A stretch of 55,022 nt of DNA from JAJRRH01 sp047638815 (GCA_047638815.1 JBLIMR010000014.1:1-55022), one strand, 5' to 3'. Shown: positions 18,197-27,609, counted from the first letter of the stretch. Notes: generated by a model not told the origin, from the letters alone. Translations and numbers: made by a program.

Positions 18197-19250
18197 GTGA
18201 TTTTTTTCTATTGTAATAGGTAATGTAAAAAAATGAAGTCAGAAGTAAAAGAAAGTATAATCCATAAATCATGCCATGCCAATTTGTCCAATTATTAACA
18301 CCCAGTGTGGCGTAAGCTATCAAAGCTAAATTCACTATTGAGATAGCAATATATGTCAATCCCACTTGACTGTCCGAGAGGCCTATATATGATAGGTTAT
18401 GTGATGTGTGATCTTTTCCCCCAACAAATGGTGATTGTCCCCTTCGAATTCGATTTACAAATACCACCGTTGTGTCTACGATGGGCAGTGCGAAGACAAT
18501 CAGCGTAAGGTATATTGACTTACCGCTAAATATAGCACCGATTGAGGGCTCGAAATTCCAAATGTACTGTATGCTTGTCGCACCAAGGAATAACCCTAGA
18601 AACTGGCTTCCGGTATCTCCCATAAACATCTTTGATGGGCTCCAATTGAAAAATAAAAAAACGATAAGAGAAGTGAAGACTCCGAGGAGTAAGACAAATT
18701 GAGGCGCTTCTGTCATTTCTTTGTTCATCATTAAGCCAATAATACCCAGTATAATGAAAGCAGCGGTGATGGTCGTAATCCCATCCATATTATCCAATAG
18801 ATTTATTGCATTCATTATAGCGATAATCCAGATAATAGTCAAAGCTATATTAGCATTTTGGGATTCAAATGCATTGATATAAATACCACTCCATATAAGA
18901 ATAGCTCCGCAAATTATCTGAACACCAAATTTTAAAAAGGGCCTTGTGTTGTATGCATCGTCTGCCAATCCCATAAGGAATGCTAAAGAACTGGCAACTA
19001 AAATTCCTACTAGTTCACGATTGTCATTAATGCTGTTTGCATCTACCAAAATAAGATAGGAGACGAAGGAAATAAGGAATATGGTATAGAAACCAATACC
19101 GCCTAATGCTGGTTTATTTCCTGAGGCCCATCGGACAACTGTATCATTGTCTCGTATGCCAACATTTTCAGCTAGTTTTAGCAGAATGGTATTCAGGATA
19201 AAGGAAAATATTAGTATCCCAAAAATAAAGATTGGCAAATAATCATTCAT
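18186..19250 (-). CDS. WecA/MraY-family phosphoglycosyl transferase
   Basis: 354 residues with about ten transmembrane helices. Family motifs: GLADDAYNTRPFLKFGVQ (the DD metal/catalytic region), NLLDNMDGITTITAA (the conserved Asn/Asp motif), FMGDTGSQFLG and a C-terminal GKDHTSHNLSYIGLS (His motif). It transfers a sugar-1-phosphate, usually GlcNAc-1-P, from a UDP-sugar to undecaprenyl phosphate in the inner membrane, starting polysaccharide synthesis. MraY itself is unlikely because the surrounding genes are for exopolysaccharide and not for the murein dcw cluster. It sits between rfbC and the lytic transglycosylase, overlapping the latter. Confidence 0.92.
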   Translation of the reverse strand: MNDYLPIFIFGILIFSFILNTILLKLAENVGIRDNDTVVRWASGNKPALGGIGFYTIFLISFVSYLILVDANSINDNRELVGILVASSLAFLMGLADDAYNTRPFLKFGVQIICGAILIWSGIYINAFESQNANIALTIIWIIAIMNAINLLDNMDGITTITAAFIILGIIGLMMNKEMTEAPQFVLLLGVFTSLIVFLFFNWSPSKMFMGDTGSQFLGLFLGATSIQYIWNFEPSIGAIFSGKSIYLTLIVFALPIVDTTVVFVNRIRRGQSPFVGGKDHTSHNLSYIGLSDSQVGLTYIAISIVNLALIAYATLGVNNWTNWHGMIYGLYFLLLLTSFFYITYYNRKKSHDL

Positions 19251-19300
19251 TTTTTAACCGCTTGTTTAAATTTTGTTTCTTGCACAGCAAGAAATGCAAT

Positions 19301-19852
19301 TCAGTTTGTAAATGGGCTATCAAATCTAATAAATTCTTCGGCATCGGAGACATCTTTCGCAGACAATATTGGGTTAACGATGTCCCAGTCAATTTTGAGT
19401 GTAGAATCATTCCATATAATTGATCTTTCAGCCTCTTTAGCGTAGAACTCATCACATTTATAGGAGAAAATAGTATCATCAATCAAACTTAAAAAACCAT
19501 GTGCAAATCCTCGAGGAATATAAAGTTGTTTATTGTTTTCTGCTGAAAGTTCAATTGAAAAAGACTCACCATAAGTTTTGGAGTCCGACCTTAAATCTAC
19601 TACAACATCTAGCACTTTCCCATATAAAACTCTAACTAACTTGGCTTGGGCATGAGGTGGAATCTGAAAATGAAGACCTCTCAGTACATTTTTTTTAGAA
19701 CAGGATTGATTCTCTTGAACAAAACTTAGATTGGGCAATACATCATTAAGAATTTTTTCATTGTAGGATTCAAAGAAAAATCCTCTATCATCTTCAAAAA
19801 TTCTAGGCTCCAATATAACGAGTCCTTCTATGTTGCTATACGTTATCTTCAT
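19301..19852 (-). CDS. rfbC: dTDP-4-dehydrorhamnose 3,5-epimerase
   Basis: 183 residues, the normal length. It converts dTDP-4-keto-6-deoxyglucose to dTDP-4-keto-rhamnose. RmlC signature: VILEPRIFEDDRGFFFESYNE, NVLRGLHFQIPPHAQAKLVR (catalytic His in LRGLHFQ), VLDVVVDLRSDSKTYG, YIPRGFAHGFLSL and YKCDEFYAKEAERSI. Its ATG overlaps the end of the Wzc-like gene by four bases (ATGA type), which argues for translational coupling. The partner genes rfbA, rfbB and rfbD are not in this window, so the sugar pathway must be completed elsewhere. Confidence 0.95.
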   Translation of the reverse strand: MKITYSNIEGLVILEPRIFEDDRGFFFESYNEKILNDVLPNLSFVQENQSCSKKNVLRGLHFQIPPHAQAKLVRVLYGKVLDVVVDLRSDSKTYGESFSIELSAENNKQLYIPRGFAHGFLSLIDDTIFSYKCDEFYAKEAERSIIWNDSTLKIDWDIVNPILSAKDVSDAEEFIRFDSPFTN

Positions 19853-22275
19853 CTAAAAAAAGAACGAATTTTTTGCCCAATTGACTTGCTGTTCGAATTT
19901 TGTTCTTCATCGAAATACTCGCCAGAGTTTTTAGACATTCCAACATATCCATAGCCATATCCAATTTGACCAGTATATCCTGAAGAGGATATGTCAACAC
20001 AGTTTAATAATGTTGTCATGTTTTGCAATTTATTTTCATGAATAAGTCTGTCAACATTTTGAATAAAACTTAACCTAGAAACTTCTGATTTGAATATGTA
20101 AATTGGGTAATCAACCATATTTAAAACACTATATGCATCTGAGACGAGTCCAATTGGTGGAGTATCAATCAATATAAAATCATAATCCTTTTTGAGTTCT
20201 TCTACTATATCAATTAAGGTGGCTTTATTTATTAATTCGAATGGGTTTGAAGGTAACGGCCCTGAAGTGATAAAATCTAGATTAGGGTTGTCGGACTTTC
20301 TAATACTGTCTGCTAAGGATAATTCATTAACAATTACATTACTTATTCCTTTGCTATTAGTAACTCCAAATCCATCGTGAATTTTTGGTTTTCTAAGATC
20401 CAGATCAAGAACGATCACCTTTTTATCAGATAAGGCTAAGGTGGCACCCAAATTGATGGAAACAAAAGTTTTTCCTTCACCCGAAATAGTTGAAGTTAAG
20501 CCAATGCTTACAGGTCCTGAAGAGCTGTCTATTAATTGAAGGTTAGTTTTAATACTGCGCAATGACTCCACTAGAATGGTTTTTTCTCCAGGATTCACAA
20601 GAAGTGTCGCTCTATCTGTTTGAGTATTGATTTGTGGAATGAGACCAAGAGTTTTAATACTACCCCCAGAATATTTAACAATGTCATTGAGTGAATTTAT
20701 TTTGTCATATCGCAAATAACGAAGAAAAATAAAGAGCGCACCAATGACCAATCCTAAGCCAATCAATGTGCTATAGATCATTGATTTTTTTGGATACAGA
20801 AGTTTCAAATCAGATTTGGCCCTCGAAAGAATCTTATTTTTAGAGACGTATCCAGCCTTAGATATTTTATATTCTGTTCTTTTCTCTAGGAGTAAGTTGT
20901 AGTATTTCTCACTAATATTGAATAGTCTCTGATATCTTGCTAATTCCACTTCTTTGGAAGGAACGTTCACAAATTGTTTCTCAACGATATTTTTTTTCGA
21001 GTTTAGCAGATCTTTTTTCTTTTGCAACTTGTCTTTTAGTGAGATAATGCTTTCTTGAATTAACTTTTTTTGAATGCCAATACGATAATTAAGCGTTTTA
21101 ATTGACTCGTTCTCTTCCGTAACATCATACTTGTATCGTTCTCTTGTCTTCAGGAGTTCGTTAAGTTCTCCCAGCATACCTTTAAGTGCAACTTCATAGT
21201 TTGATCCGATGATCTGTGCCATAAGATTGTATATATCAATGTCCTTGTCATCTTTTCTCGTGATACGTTCAAGCTCTTCTAGGATGTTTTCCTGATACTC
21301 TAATTCTACACTTTCATTGTCATACTTATCTATATCTTTAAAAAGGTTAGTTGGTTTACCGATAAGATTATTTTCACTTCTAAAAGAGGATAGCAATCTT
21401 TCTGCGTCCTGCAAATTTTTCGAAACGGTGTCCAGCTGATTTGTGATAAAAGATAAAATGTTTTCAGCACTTTCATTTTGCCTATTTTGTCCATATCGCA
21501 TATATGAGTCTACATGCTTATTAACAAAATCTTTCGCAAGTATTGGGTTCTGGCCTCTTGCTTTGATTACAATACTCTTAGCTCGTGAATTGTAAGGTGA
21601 AACTCTTAATTGATTTTGAAATTCATTAACTAGCATCTCGTTTGAGGAAACTTTGAAATAATTTTTTTGACTTTCAATACCAAAAGAAACCTCTTGTTTT
21701 AGGCTTACTTTTATGCTCAAGTCATCAATTTCTTCATAAGCACCTAGTTTCAGGCCTTGGTACGTTTGTTCTCTAATGGATAAATTATATAAGCCATCTT
21801 CAGAGAAATTGATGTAAATTTTTCCACCATAAAGATTTCTGTTTTTTAATGAAATTGAATCAACTGTATAGAAATAATACGGATATTTTTCATGAGTCAA
21901 GAATTGTCCCTCTGTGAAATATCTCACAGAAATAGGCATGCTCTTAACAGTATGATCTATCAGGAGCTTTGATTGTATAAATTCAATTTCTGCAAACATA
22001 TCATCTTCTTCGAAAAGTTGATTGACCTGTAGGATTTTGTTCGCTTTATCATTTTGGCCTAGTTGAATAATACTACTAGCTTCATAGATGGGGCTCGTCC
22101 ATCGTATAATGCAATAGGCGGCAATCACACTCAAGGCAAGGAACAATAGTGCCGTGGAAACAGATTTTTTTAATACATGCAACAAGCGACCAAATTCATT
22201 TTGGTCAGAGATTCTTTTTAAACGTCCTAGGTAGCCACTTCTATCTATTCCCTGATTGTTGGGATTTTCCATCAT
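19849..22275 (-). CDS. Wzc-like polysaccharide co-polymerase and tyrosine autokinase
   Basis: 808 residues. N-terminal Wzz domain with a first membrane helix near residues 38-58 (STALLFLALSVIAAYCIIRW), a long coiled-coil periplasmic region (about 270-470), and a second helix (SMIYSTLIGLGLVIGALFIF). The cytoplasmic C-domain is a BY-kinase: Walker A' TISGEGKTFVSINLGATLAL, Walker A VIVLDLDLRKPKIHDGFG, Walker B DFILIDTPPIGLVSDA, and a C-terminal Tyr cluster (GYTGQIGYGYGYVG) that is the likely autophosphorylation site. It controls chain length and export of capsule or exopolysaccharide together with the Wza-like lipoprotein just upstream (3-base gap). Confidence 0.93.
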   Translation of the reverse strand: MMENPNNQGIDRSGYLGRLKRISDQNEFGRLLHVLKKSVSTALLFLALSVIAAYCIIRWTSPIYEASSIIQLGQNDKANKILQVNQLFEEDDMFAEIEFIQSKLLIDHTVKSMPISVRYFTEGQFLTHEKYPYYFYTVDSISLKNRNLYGGKIYINFSEDGLYNLSIREQTYQGLKLGAYEEIDDLSIKVSLKQEVSFGIESQKNYFKVSSNEMLVNEFQNQLRVSPYNSRAKSIVIKARGQNPILAKDFVNKHVDSYMRYGQNRQNESAENILSFITNQLDTVSKNLQDAERLLSSFRSENNLIGKPTNLFKDIDKYDNESVELEYQENILEELERITRKDDKDIDIYNLMAQIIGSNYEVALKGMLGELNELLKTRERYKYDVTEENESIKTLNYRIGIQKKLIQESIISLKDKLQKKKDLLNSKKNIVEKQFVNVPSKEVELARYQRLFNISEKYYNLLLEKRTEYKISKAGYVSKNKILSRAKSDLKLLYPKKSMIYSTLIGLGLVIGALFIFLRYLRYDKINSLNDIVKYSGGSIKTLGLIPQINTQTDRATLLVNPGEKTILVESLRSIKTNLQLIDSSSGPVSIGLTSTISGEGKTFVSINLGATLALSDKKVIVLDLDLRKPKIHDGFGVTNSKGISNVIVNELSLADSIRKSDNPNLDFITSGPLPSNPFELINKATLIDIVEELKKDYDFILIDTPPIGLVSDAYSVLNMVDYPIYIFKSEVSRLSFIQNVDRLIHENKLQNMTTLLNCVDISSSGYTGQIGYGYGYVGMSKNSGEYFDEEQNSNSKSIGQKIRSFFR

Positions 22276-22278
22276 CGG

Positions 22279-23079
22279 TTATTTAGTGGAAAGAAAGTTT
22301 AGAATCACGAATCCACTGGTAAGTAGAGAAACGATAGGAGCTACGTCTTGAAGCAACTCACTTGCCAGCCTAGGAACAGGTTCCACGTATATAATGTCGT
22401 TTGCTTGAATTATCATATCACCCATCTGAATGCCTTCAATAGTTGACAAGTCAACATGGTACACTTCCTTATCGCTAATGCCATTTCGAATAACTTTAAT
22501 TTTCGATGAATTACCTCGATCATCAATTCCTCCTGCTAAAGCCAAAGCTTCAATCAAGGTGATGTTGTTGTTCTCAAGATCTATTACCCTAGCGGTTCCA
22601 CCTGAGCCTGTTGAAACAATTGCTCGTTTATTGATTACCTCTAAAATAACGAATGGCTTTCGGTAAAATTGTGAATATTGATACTCTAAATATAGTTGTG
22701 ATTCTCTAATGCTCATTCCTGTTAGATTCACTCTTCCAAGTGTAGGGAGTTTCACAAGCCCATCATTTTCAACTATATAGCTAACGGTTGACTCGCGATA
22801 AATGCTACTGCTTCCGCCACTTCCTTCATCACCAGCTGTTAAATCAATTAATACAAACCCATCATTTGTAAATAAACGAAATCGAAGCATATCATTAGGA
22901 GATATGTTATATTCTGTAGAATTTCGTTCCAACAGTTCATTAAATTCAAAATTTGTTGGTGTTTTGAACATTAGATCTCTGTTCACCCCACAACTGCTCA
23001 ATAACAGCGAGCAAATGCAAATGATAAAAACAAATTGTAAACTGGATGTTACTGATTGGGCTCTTTGAGTGTAAATCAT
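22279..23079 (-). CDS. Wza-like polysaccharide export lipoprotein
   Basis: 266 residues. Lipoprotein signal with lipobox in CICSLLLSSCGVNRD. A poly-export domain follows (YNISPNDMLRFRLF, the usual opening), then an SLBB domain (VKLPTLGRVNLTGMSIRESQ, RKPFVILEVINKRAIVSTGS, ITLIEALALAGGI). The C-terminus ends in a hydrophobic helix (VSLLTSGFVILNFLSTK). Wza family proteins form the outer-membrane channel for polysaccharide export. It heads a tight unit with the Wzc-like gene and rfbC. A TATTTTTG box lies 22 bases upstream of the ATG. Confidence 0.92.
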   Translation of the reverse strand: MIYTQRAQSVTSSLQFVFIICICSLLLSSCGVNRDLMFKTPTNFEFNELLERNSTEYNISPNDMLRFRLFTNDGFVLIDLTAGDEGSGGSSSIYRESTVSYIVENDGLVKLPTLGRVNLTGMSIRESQLYLEYQYSQFYRKPFVILEVINKRAIVSTGSGGTARVIDLENNNITLIEALALAGGIDDRGNSSKIKVIRNGISDKEVYHVDLSTIEGIQMGDMIIQANDIIYVEPVPRLASELLQDVAPIVSLLTSGFVILNFLSTK

Positions 23080-23100
23080 TCTTTAAATTGAGATTACAGG

Positions 23101-23108
23101 CAAAAATA
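23101..23108 (-). promoter_or_regulatory. Candidate -7 box TATTTTTG for the polysaccharide export operon
   Basis: On minus it reads TATTTTTG, 22 bases upstream of the Wza-like ATG. The 110-base spacer to the upstream glycosyltransferase gene supports a promoter here. The -33 element is unclear. Confidence 0.4.
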
Positions 23109-23189
23109 GAAAAAAATAGAACGCCTTGCATGATAAGATGCTAGATACGATTTGTTAAAAGTTTATACTCATGGAACAATAAACTGAAA

Positions 23190-24371
23190 TCATTGAAGCA
23201 ATTGATTGTAGAGCCTATTCATATCGCTAACTAGTCTGGTGTAATGATATTTCTTTTTTACATATCCGACTCCTGCGTTACCTAGAGATTCTCGTAGGCT
23301 ATTATCTTCCACTACTTTGAGCAAATTCTCATGAAATAAGTCTTTGTCATGAACTTTGGAGCAAAGTGCTGACGAACCTTCTAACACAACATCAGCCACG
23401 CCTCCAACAAGTGTTGAGACTATTGGTTTTCTTGCAGCTTGAGCTTCAATAAGACTTACTGGTGTGCCTTCGTTTTTTGATGTAAGTGTAATAATATCTA
23501 ATCCGGCCATTACCTCATCCATTTCAGTCAAGAACGAGGTGAAATGTAAGCTGTCGGAATTGTTCTTAGGGTCGCTTGAGAAGCAAATATTCAACTCCCG
23601 AGCCATTTTTTCAATCTCATTTCTGCTTTCACCATCCCCAATTATGAAAGCTTTCCATTTCTTTTCAGTATGATCTTGTAAATATTTTAAACTGGTTAGA
23701 AATAGACTATGGTTCTTAATAGGAACGATGCGACCAACAATCCCTATAGCCAATGTTTCATCATCCAATCCGTATGTTGATCGAAATTGAGCTCTTTTTA
23801 TTTCCTGATTCTCAAAGAATTTATCCAGATCAAAGCCTAATGGTATCACCTCGAATTTGTTCTTGTCAGCTATCTTATAAACTTCCGCTAATTCCTCTTT
23901 TTGAATTTCGCTGATGGCGATTATCTTACTTGATTTTTTTGCTAGATATCTTTCAATCAAGACATAAAGCTTACTCTTCAATTTGGAGAAGTAGGAGTGA
24001 AAAACATGACCATGAAATGTGTGAACAATTGCCTTTACCTTATACTTACTCGCTGCCAACCTGCCCAGGGCCCCAGCTTTACTTGCATGGGTATGGACTA
24101 TGTCAGGTTTATATTCCTTTATGACGTTCGAAATGTGTTTATAGGCCTTGAAATCATTAATCAGATTTAATTTTCTTCCCATGTGTGGAACGATGACGTA
24201 TTTCACATTGAGATCATCTAATATTTTGAGGGAATCCTTTTCGCTAGGCTCATTTTCTCCACCCATCAGGAGAGATTCGAACTCCGGAGCTTGATACTTG
24301 CATAAGTTTGCAGCATTGTATATTGGTCCACCGATGTTATAGCGATTCAATATTCGAAGGATTTTAGGCAT
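23190..24371 (-). CDS. Glycosyltransferase family 4 protein
   Basis: 393 residues, GT-B fold. Start MPKILRILNRYNIGGPIYNA; acceptor domain motif DIVHTHASKAGALGRLAA; donor-site motifs LAIGIVGRIVPIKNHSLFL, WKAFIIGDGESRNEIEKMA and the EX7E-type DIITLTSKNEGTPVSLIEAQ (two Glu). It would transfer a sugar from an NDP-sugar during exopolysaccharide synthesis, on the cytoplasmic face. It is directly upstream of the Wza-like gene (110 bases), in the same direction. The specific sugar cannot be told from sequence. Confidence 0.92.
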   Translation of the reverse strand: MPKILRILNRYNIGGPIYNAANLCKYQAPEFESLLMGGENEPSEKDSLKILDDLNVKYVIVPHMGRKLNLINDFKAYKHISNVIKEYKPDIVHTHASKAGALGRLAASKYKVKAIVHTFHGHVFHSYFSKLKSKLYVLIERYLAKKSSKIIAISEIQKEELAEVYKIADKNKFEVIPLGFDLDKFFENQEIKRAQFRSTYGLDDETLAIGIVGRIVPIKNHSLFLTSLKYLQDHTEKKWKAFIIGDGESRNEIEKMARELNICFSSDPKNNSDSLHFTSFLTEMDEVMAGLDIITLTSKNEGTPVSLIEAQAARKPIVSTLVGGVADVVLEGSSALCSKVHDKDLFHENLLKVVEDNSLRESLGNAGVGYVKKKYHYTRLVSDMNRLYNQLLQ

Positions 24372-24418
24372 TCAGTGGTGTTTAATCAGCGAAGGTAAAA
24401 TATCTATGAGGATTCGAA

Positions 24419-25528
24419 TTAATATGCAGTGAAAAGTTGATTTATTATTTCGGAGTTCACATTAAGAGAAATTCCGCTTCGCGATAAGGTTTTAATTTCC
24501 TTTCGTTGGAACATGACATCTGAACTCCTTTCGGAGGCGATACTTTTTTCTGAAAGTTTTTTCTCCATTATCTCTATTTCTGCTGAATTTTTAGGAAATT
24601 GTTCTATCAGGCCAGAATTTGACAGAGAATTTTCTTCTACTTCAAAAACTTCATCGGCAGATATGTTTTCATCATCAATTAAATTTTCTGTCTTACTGGT
24701 GTTAATAGCATTTTGCATTTCGGAGTTATCATTTTCAGCGATGACATTTTTATTATTTAAAAACCCATTTTGGTCACTTTCGTCTTCCTGACTTATTGGT
24801 TCCATTTCATCGACCGGTTCAATATCATTCTGATCTTTATCAACTCGTATGTTGTCCATAATTAGCGTTGCATAAGCATTATCACTTGCTCCAATATTTT
24901 CAGCTACCATGTCAGTAATGTTCGAATTTGTATGAGATTCCACTTTGTTTTCATCCGAATAAGAACTGCCAATCTTATCACTCATTTCAATTTCATTCTC
25001 TAACGATTCAAATTCAATATCTACCGATTCTAAGTTCTTCAACTCATTTGTCTGACTCTTGTTTTCTTTTAAAACCCTCTCATTACTAATTTTTGGAGGT
25101 ATATTTTCTGCCTCTTCAATATTGGCGTCCGCCAAATTCTTATCGGTATCAACAATATTTTGAAAGGTAAAAATGACGCCTAGTAATAAAACGATAGCAA
25201 AAGCCAATTGAAATCCTGGAGCTTGATGCCATTTGGCTTTGTCTGTTCCAAATCCGAAAAAAGTATTGAGCCAAACACGCATACTTTTTCTATGATATTC
25301 TTTGTGTTTTTTTAAAAGATTATTCCTAGTGGAGGAATCCATTTCCGGAATGTCATCCCAATTGTTATTCTCCACATTTAGGAGCAAGGATCTCATATTT
25401 CGATACTCATATTCTGACTCAATATGATTCAGTATGAACTCGCGCTCTTCTTCGAGTAGGCTTTCAAAAGATTTATTTCGAAGGAGCTTTTCTATGTCTT
25501 CAGGTTCATATTTATTTTTTTTTATCAT
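24419..25528 (-). CDS. Membrane anti-sigma-factor-like protein with acidic periplasmic tail
   Basis: 369 residues. The N-terminal 100 residues are cytoplasmic and charged, with EDIEKLLRNKSFESLLEEER at the front. One transmembrane helix follows at about 105-125 (FQLAFAIVLLLGVIFTFQNI). The rest is a very acidic, Asn/Ser/Glu-rich, low-complexity tail, probably unfolded in the periplasm, with a short basic end (MFQRKEIKTLSRSGISLNVN). It overlaps the ECF sigma gene by four bases, which strongly suggests it is that factor's regulator. No ZAS zinc motif (HxxxCxxC) is seen, so it is not a classical anti-sigma; the role is inferred from context. Confidence 0.72.
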   Translation of the reverse strand: MIKKNKYEPEDIEKLLRNKSFESLLEEEREFILNHIESEYEYRNMRSLLLNVENNNWDDIPEMDSSTRNNLLKKHKEYHRKSMRVWLNTFFGFGTDKAKWHQAPGFQLAFAIVLLLGVIFTFQNIVDTDKNLADANIEEAENIPPKISNERVLKENKSQTNELKNLESVDIEFESLENEIEMSDKIGSSYSDENKVESHTNSNITDMVAENIGASDNAYATLIMDNIRVDKDQNDIEPVDEMEPISQEDESDQNGFLNNKNVIAENDNSEMQNAINTSKTENLIDDENISADEVFEVEENSLSNSGLIEQFPKNSAEIEIMEKKLSEKSIASERSSDVMFQRKEIKTLSRSGISLNVNSEIINQLFTAY

Positions 25529-26100
25529 AACTCTGATTTAGGATTATAAACTGACAGTTCAGTGGAGAGTTTCTTTAACGCATAAAAAAGCCTCGATTTC
25601 ACAGTGCCTTCTGAACATTCCAAGCATTCAGCGATTTCTTTTATTTTGAATCCTTGTTTGTACTTCATAATAAAAGCTATTCGTTGTTCATCATTTAGCA
25701 AGTTCATCGCCTGATCAAGATCATGTTTGAACAAGTTAGCGTCTGTTCTTTCATCATTTAGGCTTACGTTAGAGTCTCTGTATTGAATCTCAATTGCTGC
25801 GCGGGACCTTACTTCCACGCTTCTGTATTCGTTTTTACACATGTTAGCAGCAATACTATAGAGCCAAGAAGAAAACTTATTTCCCTTTTTATATCTTTCT
25901 GGTTTTTCAATTATTTTACTAAAAAGATCTTGCGTGAAATCGTTGGCTTTTTCGATGTCATTCCAAAGCATCCTGTAGAAATAGTGATACATTTTTTTTG
26001 CATATCTATCATAAAGATGGGTAAATGCGCTATTGTCACCCATTGCAGAAAGAGCCATCAAAGCTTCATCCGTCATTTTTCTATGATCCTTCCGCAACAT
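25525..26100 (-). CDS. RNA polymerase sigma factor, ECF family
   Basis: 191 residues. Region 2 is at about residues 25-90 (HLYDRYAKKMYHYFYRMLWND, DFTQDLFSKIIEK, FSSWLYSIAANMCKNEYRS), region 4 at about 130-180 (LNDEQRIAFIMKYKQGFKIKEIAE..., SEGTVKSRLFYALKKLS). It directs RNA polymerase to an alternative regulon. It lies in a three-gene string: TPR protein, sigma factor, anti-sigma-like protein, with 9 bases and a 4-base overlap between genes. Such sigma/anti-sigma pairs respond to envelope signals; the TPR protein upstream may be target or sensor. Confidence 0.93.
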   Translation of the reverse strand: MLRKDHRKMTDEALMALSAMGDNSAFTHLYDRYAKKMYHYFYRMLWNDIEKANDFTQDLFSKIIEKPERYKKGNKFSSWLYSIAANMCKNEYRSVEVRSRAAIEIQYRDSNVSLNDERTDANLFKHDLDQAMNLLNDEQRIAFIMKYKQGFKIKEIAECLECSEGTVKSRLFYALKKLSTELSVYNPKSEL

Positions 26101-26109
26101 ACTCTTCGC

Positions 26110-27213
26110 TTATCGTTTAGGGAGTGATGTGATAATTATACTTTTAAGTGCTTGAATTCTGTTTTTCCTTTCTTCACTCAAGTTGGTTTGGTGGTTTTCC
26201 AGAAAATTTAAAATAGGAATATAATTCCTATTTAGATCTCGCACTTCCAATGGCTTCAGGGACTTGTTGAATAGATATGTCAAATTCATTTTATTGTCGA
26301 AATTATTTTCACATAACGTAATGTTGTCAATGGATTTTGTAGAATACTGAAATGTTAAACCACTTAAGTAGAGGTTTCTTTTCAATGAACCCAATATGTT
26401 CTTATTCATGGTAAGGGCTAAATACATCTTATAACCTAGATGTTCATTTTCCAGATTATCCATAATTTTTGTAGTAATAGTTTCCCCAAACTTCACTGAA
26501 GTCCCCATTTTTTCAGTCATTAATTTTTTATATGAATCATAATTCAAAAACTCTTGGCTTAAGACAATGATGTCATTTTTAATATCCTCAGTATAAAGAG
26601 TGACCAATAATGGGTATGTGTCGAATTCACCATTTACAAATAGTACTGATTTACTTTCCATTGATGCGATGACATTACGTTGATATCGATAGACATCAGG
26701 ATGGTATTTATCAGATTGTTTTATTTTTTTTGCCATTGACCTGGCCTTAGATTCATCTCCTTTAATTTGGTAATAACCCAGCATTTCATCCCAAATTTCT
26801 ATCTCAGATGGTTCGAGAAAGTATGCTTTTTTAAGAAATGACAACCCATTTTCTGATCCTTTATTATGAAGATATTGAATGTAATTTGATTCAAAATCAT
26901 TCGGAGCAATTTCCATTAATCGATTGGAAATATCCTCAAGTCTGCCCTTTGAATCACTTGAAGTACTAACCCTATTCTCAAAAAGTAGACTTATGTAATA
27001 GTTATAGAGAATTTTTGGGGAGGATATATTATTAAGGTTTTGCGCGGAATTAGAATTGGTAAATGCCTTGTAGATAGCCAATTTATTGCGGTCGAAGTGA
27101 TTTGACATTCGCGTTTCTGGGTCAATCTGTTGAGTGAAACCTATATTCATCACGGATGAACAGATGAATATTAGTAGTAAAAGCCTAAAATGGTATTTTG
27201 TTAATCTGGACAT
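26110..27213 (-). CDS. Exported TPR-like protein, first gene of the sigma operon
   Basis: 367 residues. Signal peptide (FRLLLLIFICSSVMNIGFTQ). Central residues of about 70-180 hold helical, TPR-like repeats (MEIAPNDFESNYIQYLHNKG, KKAYFLEPSEIEIWDEMLGY). The remainder has no motif I can name; a stretch VLFVNGEFDTYPLLVTLYTE resembles the start of a Rossmann-type or DUF domain often found after TPRs in this phylum. It lies 9 bases before the ECF sigma gene. It is probably periplasmic and could be a sensor or a member of the regulon; that is inference. Confidence 0.75.
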   Translation of the reverse strand: MSRLTKYHFRLLLLIFICSSVMNIGFTQQIDPETRMSNHFDRNKLAIYKAFTNSNSAQNLNNISSPKILYNYYISLLFENRVSTSSDSKGRLEDISNRLMEIAPNDFESNYIQYLHNKGSENGLSFLKKAYFLEPSEIEIWDEMLGYYQIKGDESKARSMAKKIKQSDKYHPDVYRYQRNVIASMESKSVLFVNGEFDTYPLLVTLYTEDIKNDIIVLSQEFLNYDSYKKLMTEKMGTSVKFGETITTKIMDNLENEHLGYKMYLALTMNKNILGSLKRNLYLSGLTFQYSTKSIDNITLCENNFDNKMNLTYLFNKSLKPLEVRDLNRNYIPILNFLENHQTNLSEERKNRIQALKSIIITSLPKR

Positions 27214-27310
27214 TTATGTTATTTCTTGTAAGCAGCAAACAATGCTTCTCATTATGTTATACACTCAAAACCTTATAAAGTTCAGTGAACATTGAGAGGA
27301 TAAAATTAAT

Positions 27311-27318
27311 TACTTTTG
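27311..27318 (+). promoter_or_regulatory. Candidate promoter for the DUF493 pair
   Basis: TACTTTTG matches TAnnTTTG exactly, with TTG at 27292-27294 at a 16-base spacing as possible -33 element. The start codon is 21 bases further on. It lies in the 126-base space between divergent genes. Confidence 0.5.
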
Positions 27319-27339
27319 TCGAGTAAACCGAGTTGAAGT

Positions 27340-27609
27340 ATGGGGGAAGATAAAGATAAGCTAAGAAAGATATTAGATGATACGCATGATTGGCCGTCAG
27401 TGTATTTGTATAAATTTATCCTGAAGGGTGATAACAAAAGGATTGCTCAGATTGAAGGATTATTCACAGATTCGGCCCAAATTTCAACAAAAGAATCATC
27501 GAAGGGCAGCTACATTAGTATAAGTGTCAGAGAAGTTGCGATGAATTCGGATGAGGTTTTGGTAATATACGGTAAGGCAAGAGCAATTGAAGGAGTGATG
27601 GTATTATGA
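27340..27609 (+). CDS. DUF493 (YbeD-like) family protein
   Basis: 89 residues. Matches the Bacteroidota form of DUF493: DTHDWPSVYLYKFILKGDNK, RIAQIEGLF, STKESSKGSYISISVREVAM and the closing GVMVL. The E. coli relative YbeD is a small ferredoxin-like fold resembling an ACT/regulatory domain; the function is not established. The next gene overlaps it (ATGA), so they are cotranscribed. Cytoplasmic. Confidence 0.85.
   Translation: MGEDKDKLRKILDDTHDWPSVYLYKFILKGDNKRIAQIEGLFTDSAQISTKESSKGSYISISVREVAMNSDEVLVIYGKARAIEGVMVL

Noticed and set aside
18186..19250. This gene as MraY of murein synthesis
   Set aside because: No dcw neighbours; it lies in a polysaccharide export cluster and has WecA-type motifs.
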